43,800 nt of DNA from Candidatus Woesearchaeota archaeon (GTDB taxonomy: Archaea > Nanobdellota > Nanobdellia > Woesearchaeales > UBA9989), in the NCBI GenBank assembly GCA_013329045.1, contig DUKZ01000054.1:1-43800 (forward strand), written 5' to 3'. A program made the translations under genes and the position numbers. The notes beneath the pieces are model-generated. The model was not told the origin of the DNA, made no database searches, and saw only the letters and a list, made by a program, of their open reading frames with translations. Of this stretch, positions 15,471 through 21,697 are shown piece after piece; the stretch's first letter is position 1; every line of letters starts with the position of its first letter.

Positions 15471-15495
15471 GCAAGAAAAAAAGAAAAGAAGTATT

Positions 15496-15529
15496 TAAGG
15501 ATGCTTAAAACCTAAGGATGCTTAAAACC
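15496..15529. repeat. Exact 17-bp tandem duplication covering the stop of the PurO-like gene
   Basis: TAAGGATGCTTAAAACC occurs twice end to end (15496-15512 and 15513-15529). On the minus strand the last codon and TAA stop of the PurO-like gene lie in one unit, and the same TTTTAA recurs in the second. Confidence 0.95.
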
Positions 15530-16340
15530 GGTTTCTGACAGCAAATTCTGGGCCAGAAAGTCTTTGAAGGATCACACCTGCTGATACCTGGAAGTTTGCA
15601 CCATCTGGGCCCTCAATTGATTCAAAGAGCGCCTGAGCAAGATCATCTGCTGAGGTGAGCCCATGGACAGTAGCTTCCAAGGGAAGACCACGAAAAGAGG
15701 GAAGAGGGATTATATTTTCCCCGCTATAGGTGGTGATAGTATGAGCTATCCCATGGCTTAGGGGAAAGGCAACTAATTCCCTGCAGGGAAATTCTCCATC
15801 ACCTTGAGACCTCTTGAGAATATGCAAAGCGCCATATGAATCAATCGAATCTGGCCCATCAACAACCATCCCACTAATTCTTGGGGTATAGTTGGGTGCA
15901 TCAGGTTCAAATGTTGTTACATCAATGCCATCAATCATTCTTTCTCCATCGAACACGGAGGCGAGTATGTCCCCTGCAGACTTAGCACCATCTAGGGTTA
16001 TACTCATAGAGACAAGACCCCCTGTATTTTTATCAACAGTTTGGAGAGCATCGTCAATAATACCTGTTTGTTTTCCATTAGAACCAAAAAGTATTCCACG
16101 GTACTCTGCGAGTGCATCATAGACCAATAGTCTTGGATCTCCTTTTGATAATATCACAGGGTCGGTCACTTCAATGATTATCCGCTTCAATTCCTCATCA
16201 ATTTTGAGCCTTCGAGCCTGGCTGGAAGACGATCTTCCGGTTAGGGTGTAGCCAATGAATAGGTGTCCTTGCTCTGTCATACCAATAGTTACTCCTCTTC
16301 CTGAATATTCCATCTCGTGTAGTTTTTGAAAGTATACCAT
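15522..16340 (-). CDS. PurO-like IMP cyclohydrolase
   Basis: From the ATG at 16340 (MVYFQKLHEM), which follows a clear GGAGGT, this is a 272-aa protein. EYSGRGVTIGMTEQG and IGYTLTGRSSSSQARRL match the Tyr-x-Gly-Arg-Gly and TGRS..SQxR signatures of the archaeal PurO/IMP_cyclohyd family, which is unrelated in fold to PurH. The rest (DPRLLVYDALAEYRGILFGSNG) also fits. It should close FAICAR to IMP, or do a related reaction on a nucleotide. The in-frame extension upstream to 16517 crosses tRNA-derived repeats and is rejected. A PurH-type cyclohydrolase at 3392 would be redundant with it. Confidence 0.8.
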   Translation of the reverse strand: MVYFQKLHEMEYSGRGVTIGMTEQGHLFIGYTLTGRSSSSQARRLKIDEELKRIIIEVTDPVILSKGDPRLLVYDALAEYRGILFGSNGKQTGIIDDALQTVDKNTGGLVSMSITLDGAKSAGDILASVFDGERMIDGIDVTTFEPDAPNYTPRISGMVVDGPDSIDSYGALHILKRSQGDGEFPCRELVAFPLSHGIAHTITTYSGENIIPLPSFRGLPLEATVHGLTSADDLAQALFESIEGPDGANFQVSAGVILQRLSGPEFAVRNRF

Positions 16341-16416
16341 CGTTATAACCTCCTGCCACTCATTTTTAAGGGAATGATTAAAAAGATTGTTAGAATTGAT
16401 AGAGACTATTGAAATA

Positions 16417-16453
16417 GAGAGATTAAAAGAGAAACGAGAGATTAAAAGAGAAA
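16417..16453. repeat. 18-bp near-tandem duplication
   Basis: GAGAGATTAAAAGAGAAA occurs at 16417-16434 and 16436-16453, separated by one base. It lies between the PurO-like gene and the tRNA-Ser end repeat. Confidence 0.9.
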
Positions 16454-16572
16454 AAACGCCGCCACTGAGATTTGAACCCAGATACGGTCGAGCAGAGCTC
16501 TCCCTACCTGAGTCCAAAGACTAAGGATCGAATCGGAAGAGAAATAAAAAACGCCGCCACTGAGATTTGAAC
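16451..16572 (-). repeat. tRNA-Ser(TGA) 3'-end direct repeat flanking a 95-nt unit
   Basis: A 27-nt sequence (start of T-loop, acceptor 3' strand, discriminator and a run of T) occurs inside tRNA-Ser(TGA) at 16546-16572 and again exactly at 16451-16477, downstream in the tRNA sense. Just before the second copy, TTTGGACTCAG is complementary (two G-U pairs) to CTGGGTTCAAA, so the unit folds as a long hairpin around GAGC-TCT-GCTC. No 5' half of a tRNA is present, so this is not a second intact tRNA. It parallels the tRNA-Glu repeat at 3158-3271. Confidence 0.75.
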
Positions 16573-16635
16573 TCAGAAGTCCTTGCGGACACCCGGTCTC
16601 AAGCCGAGCGCAATACCGGATTATGCGATGGCGGC
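16552..16635 (-). tRNA. tRNA-Ser(TGA)
   Basis: 84 nt. Acceptor GCCGCCA/TGGCGGC, D-arm GCATAATCCGGTATTGC, anticodon stem CTCGG/CCGGG with loop CTTGAGA (anticodon TGA), long variable arm TCC-GCAA-GGA, T-arm CTGAG-TTCAAAT-CTCAG and discriminator G. No intron and no encoded CCA. Confidence 0.95.
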
Positions 16636-16678
16636 AAGATGAGCATCGCGAATTGTTTTATTTTTATTTTATCATTCA

Positions 16679-16709
16679 GGCAATAACAATAATGGCAATT
16701 GTTATTGCC
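16679..16709. repeat. Perfect 12-bp inverted repeat next to element B
   Basis: GGCAATAACAAT (16679-16690) pairs with ATTGTTATTGCC (16698-16709) over a 7-nt loop. Its ends (GGCAA/TTGCC) resemble the outer stem of element B 25 nt away, so it may be a collapsed copy. It could also terminate transcription. Confidence 0.75.
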
Positions 16710-16734
16710 AAATTCATCACTGTTTCATCACTGC

Positions 16735-16828
16735 TGGCAACAATACTGGCGCAAACCGCTGAGCCTCTCAGCGGAGTCTTTCGAACGAAGTGAAAAAGAC
16801 GTTTTGCCTGCCAGTAGTATTGTTGCCA
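16735..16828 (+). repeat. Structured intergenic element, copy B
   Basis: TGGCAACAATACT (16735-16747) pairs with AGTATTGTTGCCA (16816-16828), extended by GGC/GCC. Inside are CCGCTGAG-CCT-CTCAGCGG (16756-16774) and GTCTTT-loop-AAAGAC (16776-16800) with the loop containing GAACGAAGTGA. Layout and flanks (GGCGCA before, TGCCTGCC after) match copy A, but stem bases differ in a compensated way. Copy B lacks the last two hairpins of copy A. Confidence 0.75.
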
Positions 16829-16905
16829 ATGCACCTTTTATTATCTTTAGCTTTACCTATACTTGAATCTTTACCAATAAATCAATTCAGAAATTGTTTA
16901 TAAAC

Positions 16906-17076
16906 CTATCTTTCCTTACCAGTATCTTTCTTTGGCATCATCATTGCTATCCCATTCTTGATCGGATAGATAGCCTTGCACTTGGTGCAGGAGAGCGATT
17001 CTTTTCCTTCTTTGAGATCACCCCTGCAGGTAGGGCAGGCCATCACTGCCAAAATATTCTTTGGTATTGAAGCCAT
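16906..17076 (-). CDS. Trm112/YcaR-like zinc-ribbon protein (56 aa)
   Basis: A 56-aa protein with CPTC (residues 14-17) and CTKC (30-33), followed by KAIYPIKNGIAMMM. The CPxC...C..C..aYPI.dGIP pattern is that of the UPF0434/Trm112 family. In eukaryotes and archaea Trm112 partners activate methyltransferases that act on tRNA, rRNA and release factor. The methyltransferase-kinase fusion at 20480 is a possible partner. The gene is short enough to be missed by ORF filters. Confidence 0.85.
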   Translation of the reverse strand: MASIPKNILAVMACPTCRGDLKEGKESLSCTKCKAIYPIKNGIAMMMPKKDTGKER

Positions 17077-17194
17077 ACTAATTCACTGACAACCTTCATT
17101 ATTTATATCTTTCGCAACGCTCATAACAATTGCGAATCAAAAGTAGTTAATGGATAACCAGGCCAATTTTATCGACATTAACAACAAAAATACC

Positions 17195-17209
17195 GAAAAG
17201 TTTATATAT
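17195..17209 (+). promoter_or_regulatory. BRE/TATA promoter of the TFB gene
   Basis: GAAAAGTTTATATAT gives a strong BRE-TATA, about 95 nt before the ATG. The leader of about 70 nt carries a second TATA-like TGTATATAAAA at about 17223 and a small GTGGG/CCCAC hairpin before the Shine-Dalgarno. Confidence 0.65.
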
Positions 17210-17299
17210 GGTTGAAGAACTATGTATATAAAATTATTGTAAATTAATCATATATGTTGGGGGGACGTGTGGGCACAAACCCACCTCGAGGTATTCAAG

Positions 17300-18217
17300 A
17301 TGCCAGATTATATCAAGAAATGCCCTGAATGCGGCAGCATCAACTTATTCTGGAACAAGGCAAAAGGAGAGATCATCTGCAAGGACTGCGGCCTTGTTAT
17401 CGAGGATAAAATGGTCGATTTTGGCCAGGACTGGCGCGACTTTGAAGATGGTGATAAGAGTTCTAGCAGAGCAGGAGCGCCTAGCACGTACACACAGTAT
17501 GATCAGGGCCTTGGGACAGAAGTTGGCCAAAAAGCTGATTTATTCAATCTTGGCGATAAAGACAGGAACAAATTTTTCAGGCTTCGAAAATGGCAATATC
17601 GCATCTCTACTGCAATCGAGCGAAACTTAAAGCTGGCTCTAGCAGAGCTCAAAAGGGTATCATCCTATCTGAAGCTGCCAGCATCTGTTGAAGAAGAAGC
17701 AGCAAGGATTTACACATTAGCAGTCCAACGAGGGCTTGTTCGGGGAAGGTCGATGGAATCCGTCGTCTCTGGAGCATTATATGCGGCCTGCAGAAGGCAT
17801 GAGATCCCGCGGACGCTCGATGAGCTCTCTGAAGCCTCCGGCATCGACAAAAAGGAGATTGGAAGAACATACCGATTCGTCACGAGGGAGCTTGGCATCA
17901 CTATCCTTCCATCAAACCCAGCGGATTATATCGCACGATTCGCATCATCGCTCGCTCTCTCAGCAGAGACCCAAAGCAAGGCCGTCGAAATCCTTGAAAG
18001 AGCGCAAAAGTCAGAGCTCACCTCAGGGAGAGGCCCAACGGGCATTGCAGCAGCAGCACTCTATGTGGCTGCCTTGATGCATGGGGAAAAGAAGACCCAG
18101 CGGGAAGTTGCTGATGTTGCTGGCGTGACGGAAGTGACGATCAGAAACAGGTATAAAGAACTCCTTGACAAACTCAAGCTTGAGAAGGAAATCAAGAAAG
18201 TCAAGAAGAAAAAGTAA
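17300..18217 (+). CDS. tfb: Transcription factor B (TFIIB homologue)
   Basis: This 305-aa protein recruits RNA polymerase to TBP-bound promoters. The N-terminal zinc ribbon is CPECGS...CKDCG (about residues 8-30), followed by the B-reader region (GQDWRDFEDGDKSSSRAGAPSTY split over residues 40-65). Two cyclin folds follow: ARIYTLAVQRGLVRGRSMES in the first and ILERAQKSELTSGRGPTGIAAAALY in the second, ending in a C-terminal HTH (TQREVADVAGVTEVTIRNRYKEL) and a Lys tail. The ATG at 17300 follows GAGGT; a GTG 11 codons upstream is less likely. It marks the genome as archaeal and is the native counterpart of the sigma-like protein at 2150. Confidence 0.97.
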   Translation: MPDYIKKCPECGSINLFWNKAKGEIICKDCGLVIEDKMVDFGQDWRDFEDGDKSSSRAGAPSTYTQYDQGLGTEVGQKADLFNLGDKDRNKFFRLRKWQYRISTAIERNLKLALAELKRVSSYLKLPASVEEEAARIYTLAVQRGLVRGRSMESVVSGALYAACRRHEIPRTLDELSEASGIDKKEIGRTYRFVTRELGITILPSNPADYIARFASSLALSAETQSKAVEILERAQKSELTSGRGPTGIAAAALYVAALMHGEKKTQREVADVAGVTEVTIRNRYKELLDKLKLEKEIKKVKKKK

Positions 18218-18224
18218 GGATTCT

Positions 18225-18656
18225 ATGCAGATGTTAAAAAGAGGGCATGGCGCAGCCATGTCCGGAGGAACGATATCGGTGGTTTTGGTAGTCATCATCC
18301 TCATCCTTGGCTTCTATATCGTCAGCACTGAACTAAAAAAGCAGTGCAGGGGGGATGCAGACTGCACAACGGAGGAATACTGCGCGTATGACTTTACCTG
18401 CCACAAGAAAGAGGTCATCATCAAGACAGAAGTCCACCAGGACCTCATCATCCCGGCAGTCATCCTCGCAATCGCCCTCATCATCGCAGCGGCATATTAC
18501 AAAGGAGACATTACCTTGTCCAAAAAGAAACCTGAAAAGAAAGCAGAGTCCAAAAGAGCTGAGGACAAAGAGGAAATCTCCCAACAAGGGACATTGAAAA
18601 AAGAGCGCCTTGAGATCATCCCCTGGGATGAAGAGGAGAGGGGGAAAAAGAAGTAA
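18225..18656 (+). CDS. Small two-helix membrane protein with a Cys loop
   Basis: From the ATG at 18225 this is a 143-aa protein. The helix GGTISVVLVVIILILGFYIVS (about 14-35, given in part) is followed by an outside loop with four cysteines (KQCRGDADC...EYCAYDFTC). A second helix (IIPAVILAIALIIAAAYY) leads to a Lys/Glu-rich cytosolic tail. The CxxxxxCxxxxxC spacing resembles small secreted Cys-rich domains of this lineage, as in the gene at 22696. It starts 7 nt after the TFB gene, so probably shares its transcript. Function unknown. Confidence 0.72.
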   Translation: MQMLKRGHGAAMSGGTISVVLVVIILILGFYIVSTELKKQCRGDADCTTEEYCAYDFTCHKKEVIIKTEVHQDLIIPAVILAIALIIAAAYYKGDITLSKKKPEKKAESKRAEDKEEISQQGTLKKERLEIIPWDEEERGKKK

Positions 18657-18939
18657 TCATCTGATCCTTACTGATCTTCCCTGCTTTTATTATAATACCT
18701 TCACTCCTGAGAATCTCCATCTTCTTTTTTATCCCCCCTGCAAACCCACCAATCGAACCATCAGCATTGACGACGCGATGGCAGGGAACATTCGGCGCAA
18801 AAGGGTTCTTATGGAGTGCCTGGCCAACAGCCTGGTATGCTTTTATTCCAAGCGCCCCAGCTATTGCTTTATATGTTGTCACCTTCCCTTCCGGGACACG
18901 CCTGCATATTCCATATACTTGTTCTTCAAATGGTGTCAT
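18616..18939 (-). CDS. O6-alkylguanine-DNA alkyltransferase (MGMT/Ogt family)
   Basis: This 107-aa protein is the C-terminal catalytic domain alone. It has VPEGKVTTYKAIA, then the active-site VPCHRVV with Cys 53, then GSIGGFAGG. It should repair O6-methylguanine by transfer to Cys 53. The N-terminal domain of longer Ogt proteins is absent, as in many alkyltransferase-like proteins, but those usually have Trp in place of the Cys. It overlaps the HIT gene behind it by 4 nt and the convergent membrane-protein gene by 41 nt. Confidence 0.92.
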   Translation of the reverse strand: MTPFEEQVYGICRRVPEGKVTTYKAIAGALGIKAYQAVGQALHKNPFAPNVPCHRVVNADGSIGGFAGGIKKKMEILRSEGIIIKAGKISKDQMITSFSPSPLHPRG

Positions 18940-19475
18940 GGTCTTCTAAACAAATGAGATACGCGTTCATCATGATCCGGAGGGGTTGAGGAAGAAGGCA
19001 TCCTGAGGGATGGTATTGGCTTATCGAGATGAACTGGACCTTGCGGTGCTTTCTTTGCCTTGCCAATCATGAATGCCTTATCCTTGACTGATGAAAGAAT
19101 GCTGTCCATCTCGTTTGGTGCAAGGTCGAGCTTTTCCCAGGAAAAATCCAGCCCGTCATTCTCCCATCTTGGCAGGACATGGATGCAGAAATGGGGAAAA
19201 GATCGGGAGGAGTGCTTGCCTGAATTGACGATAATATTTGTGCCTTGGCATTTGAGGCCATCAAAAAGGACTGATGCTACATAGCTTGCAACATAAAAAT
19301 AATGAGTGATCAAAGAATCATCAACTGCCTGCATGGTGTCCTGGTGCTCCTTTGGCGCTACTATCACATGCCCCTGGATCATCGGCTTTTCTGGAGAGAA
19401 AGCGATCACTTTCTCATCCTCGTAGAGGGCCTGCAATTTTTTTGCCTGAAGGTGGTCGCAAAGGTCGCACATCAT
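18936..19475 (-). CDS. HIT-fold protein with Cys in place of the catalytic His
   Basis: This 179-aa protein starts with CDLC (zinc pair) and has the HIT layout: LYEDEKVIAFSPEKPMIQGHVIVAPKEH, then NIIVNSGKHSSRSFPHFCIHVLPRW split across residues 80-104. The HIT triad HxHxH reads His 95, Cys 97, His 99, so the middle His that normally takes the nucleotide is missing. It may bind nucleotides without hydrolysing them, or use Cys as a nucleophile. The Pro/Ser-rich tail of about 40 residues is unusual. It overlaps the next HIT gene by 4 nt. Confidence 0.85.
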   Translation of the reverse strand: MMCDLCDHLQAKKLQALYEDEKVIAFSPEKPMIQGHVIVAPKEHQDTMQAVDDSLITHYFYVASYVASVLFDGLKCQGTNIIVNSGKHSSRSFPHFCIHVLPRWENDGLDFSWEKLDLAPNEMDSILSSVKDKAFMIGKAKKAPQGPVHLDKPIPSLRMPSSSTPPDHDERVSHLFRRP

Positions 19476-20221
19476 TTCAATGCACCTCTGAACTTATCTA
19501 ATGGAATCTTCCTTGAAGACCCAAGAGAGACGCCAAAATGCTCCCCTACTGCTTTCATGTCAACCTTTGCAAAGAGACGTTTTAGCTGGGGATGGGCTCC
19601 TATCTGATCCATAAACGTATCCGGCGAGGATATCAGGATCTGCCCGAGTTGAGGATGGCTCTCTATCAGCTTGATCGCTTCACTAGTGCCCAGCGCTTTT
19701 GTTTCAGGGGGGCGGTGCCATTGTTCCTGGTGCTGCTGGAAATGGCGGTCCATCATCTGAGGCAGGTACTGGCGCATCAGCTTTATTGCTTCCTGATGTT
19801 TTTCATGATCGATGAGCTTTTTTCCTGAGAGATAAAACTTGCCCAGCCTATCATTCTTCTCCCGCGGCAAGAGATGGAGCATGAAATGCTGGGACTGCTG
19901 GCCGGCAATCCACCCATTAGCGATGAATAACGTGGTGCCAAAGGAGATCATCCCCTCTTCCAATGCTACAGCGAGCTCTTTTGCCCTGAGGAAGAGATGG
20001 GTAAAATCCTCATAGGGGATAAGAGGCATGATTGGATAGTGCTCTTTTGGCATGACTAAGAGGTGGCCTTTGGCGGCAGGATTGATGTCCAGCACAGCGA
20101 TGATCTTGTCATCCTCATATGCCTTTCTCGCAAACATCTCCCCAGAAATTATCTTGCAAAACGGGCATTGCTCCTTTTGCTTTTGCAAGGCTTCCTTCAT
20201 TTCAGGAGTCATTTCAGGCAT
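19472..20221 (-). CDS. HIT-fold protein with Met in place of the catalytic His
   Basis: This 249-aa protein has CPFCKIISGEMFARKAYEDD, INPAAKGHLLVMPKEHY and GQQSQHFMLHLLPRE. The triad reads His 112, Met 114, His 116, so the nucleophilic middle His is absent. The C-terminal extra 110 residues contain a His/Gln-rich helix (MDRHFQQHQEQWH) and a repeated HPQL motif (SHPQLGQIL and AHPQLKRLF), suggesting a second helical domain. TTTAAATAG about 25 nt upstream on the minus strand supports this start. First gene of a HIT-HIT-MGMT operon. Confidence 0.85.
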   Translation of the reverse strand: MPEMTPEMKEALQKQKEQCPFCKIISGEMFARKAYEDDKIIAVLDINPAAKGHLLVMPKEHYPIMPLIPYEDFTHLFLRAKELAVALEEGMISFGTTLFIANGWIAGQQSQHFMLHLLPREKNDRLGKFYLSGKKLIDHEKHQEAIKLMRQYLPQMMDRHFQQHQEQWHRPPETKALGTSEAIKLIESHPQLGQILISSPDTFMDQIGAHPQLKRLFAKVDMKAVGEHFGVSLGSSRKIPLDKFRGALK

Positions 20222-20319
20222 ACCACAACGCAGGTGCTCAGTCTATTTAAAGGTTTCAGAACGTCTTTTATAATTTCTTTTATATAAACAAATCATTTAA
20301 TCTTTTTACTGAGTTTAGT

Positions 20320-20364
20320 ATGAATAAAGGAAAAGGATATTATCATCTGGTGAGGACAACATAG
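20320..20364 (+). CDS. Possible 14-aa leader peptide
   Basis: ATG at 20320 opens a 14-codon ORF (MNKGKGYYHLVRTT) about 35-40 nt after a TTTTATATAAAC box. If transcription starts just before it, it would be leaderless. It ends 15 nt before the next micro-ORF. Evidence is positional only. Confidence 0.3.
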   Translation: MNKGKGYYHLVRTT

Positions 20365-20379
20365 ATAGGGGTGATACCT

Positions 20380-20493
20380 ATGGATAAAGAAAAAATCTGG
20401 CAATTCGAATGGGGAAACATCGAAGAGATGCAGCGTCTCTATGGCCTTACCGAAGAGGAGGCTACCATCATGAAATCGTTCATGGGGATATGA
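20380..20493 (+). CDS. Micro-protein, 37 aa
   Basis: This ORF has an ATG at 20380 preceded by an AGGGGTGAT Shine-Dalgarno and an upstream TATA box. The product is acidic and helical (WQFEWGNIEEMQRLYGL, then TEEEATIMKSFMGI). It overlaps the end of the convergent fusion gene by 14 nt. No family recognised. Confidence 0.5.
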   Translation: MDKEKIWQFEWGNIEEMQRLYGLTEEEATIMKSFMGI

Positions 20494-21631
20494 ACAGGTT
20501 TTTTATTTTTTTGTATTCCCCCTCTGCATGGCGTGACTTGTAGGCGGCAGCCATCTTCTTGATGGAGGGAATATCAATCGATATGTCTTTCTCCCCGAGC
20601 AATGGTACCAGGGCAAAGCTGGTAATGCATTGAAGGAACTGCGTGACATTCTTTGGGTCCGGCGTCTTTTTGCACCGCTCAAAGTCAATGAGTGTAACCT
20701 TGCTATCCCCAATAATAATATGCTTGTAGGGATGATGCATCTCCTCCTTATTCAGGTTTAGATTATCTAGCAACCTCATCTGATCCAACACCTCCCTAAT
20801 GACCCAGAGCACCTTCTCTTTTGAGGCTCCCTGGAGATAATCCATCAGGAATTTTCCCTCAACAAACTCATAGACAAAAAAATCCCTCCCTTCTGATAGC
20901 AGATGCGGGCCAATGCCCTTCTTGTTGAGCACCTTTAGCATCTCTGCCTCACGGTGCACGGTACCCATTGCAGGGCTGTCCTCCCGCTGGAGCTTGATTG
21001 CAACAGTCTTTTTTTTCTGAACTCCTTTGAAGATAAGCCCGCGATGGCCTTTTGCGAGCAGATGGATGTCCTTTATCTTGTTTGACCTTGCGATGCGGAT
21101 GATTGGACCAAGAGAGATCTCATAGACATACAACGTCTCGAACTCTATATTCCTCCGATCGATCTCCCTAAAATGATAGCCGTTGGAGCGGATAAACTCT
21201 TCGACCTTTGGCTTTTTGCTCTGAGAAGAAAAAAGAAGCAGTATCTTCCCATCATTCTTGAGGTGATCCTTTGCTGAGCAAAGGAACCGTTCTATAACCT
21301 CATATCCATGCTTGCCTCCATCAAGAGCAATATCTGCTGCCCGTGGATCATCAGGCAGATAAGGGGGATTGAAGAAGATCACATCAAATGATCCTTTGAT
21401 ATGGGAAAAAAGGTTTGAGAGCTTTGCTGAAAGGTTCCGGGTATTGGCATGCTGGATTTTTTCTATGGCTTTTGGGTTGATGTCAACGGCTACTACTTCC
21501 CGGGCAAACTTTGCAGCCTCCTTTGCGATGATCCCAGAACCCGCACCCATATCGAGCACCTTTCCTTTCGCATAGGCAGGGACATGTTTTAGGAGAAGAA
21601 AGCTGTCCTCTGCCGGCTCGTAAATGTTCAT
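20480..21631 (-). CDS. Fusion of HemK/Mtq2-like methyltransferase and RIO-like kinase
   Basis: This 383-aa protein has two enzymes in one chain. Residues 1 to about 172 are a Rossmann methyltransferase with YEPAEDSFLL, VLDMGAGSGIIA and NPPYLP (88-93), the NPPY motif used by HemK/PrmC and Mtq2 to methylate glutamine in release factors. Residues about 175-383 resemble archaeal predicted Ser/Thr kinases (COG2112, RIO/Bud32-like): a Gly-rich loop KGHRGLIFKG, VAIKL, HREAEMLKVL, GIGPHLL, EEMHHPYKHIII and LIDFERCKK. The two are normally separate genes. It may link release-factor methylation to phosphorylation, or simply couple two translation factors. Confidence 0.85.
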   Translation of the reverse strand: MNIYEPAEDSFLLLKHVPAYAKGKVLDMGAGSGIIAKEAAKFAREVVAVDINPKAIEKIQHANTRNLSAKLSNLFSHIKGSFDVIFFNPPYLPDDPRAADIALDGGKHGYEVIERFLCSAKDHLKNDGKILLLFSSQSKKPKVEEFIRSNGYHFREIDRRNIEFETLYVYEISLGPIIRIARSNKIKDIHLLAKGHRGLIFKGVQKKKTVAIKLQREDSPAMGTVHREAEMLKVLNKKGIGPHLLSEGRDFFVYEFVEGKFLMDYLQGASKEKVLWVIREVLDQMRLLDNLNLNKEEMHHPYKHIIIGDSKVTLIDFERCKKTPDPKNVTQFLQCITSFALVPLLGEKDISIDIPSIKKMAAAYKSRHAEGEYKKIKNLFISP

Positions 21632-21697
21632 GATCTGAATAAATTTAAGCGTACATAAGAAAGTTATGGTATGCAGAAGTAGGGTGCATAGAAGAAC

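Noticed and set aside
16341-16517. N-terminal extension of the PurO-like protein to 331 aa
   Set aside because: The extension crosses tRNA-derived and tandem repeats. The ATG at 16340 has a GGAGGT and matches the family start.
16454-16545. A further intact tRNA gene beside tRNA-Ser(TGA)
   Set aside because: Only the 3' end is present. No 5' acceptor strand or D-arm can be found, and the upstream half pairs with the T-arm instead.
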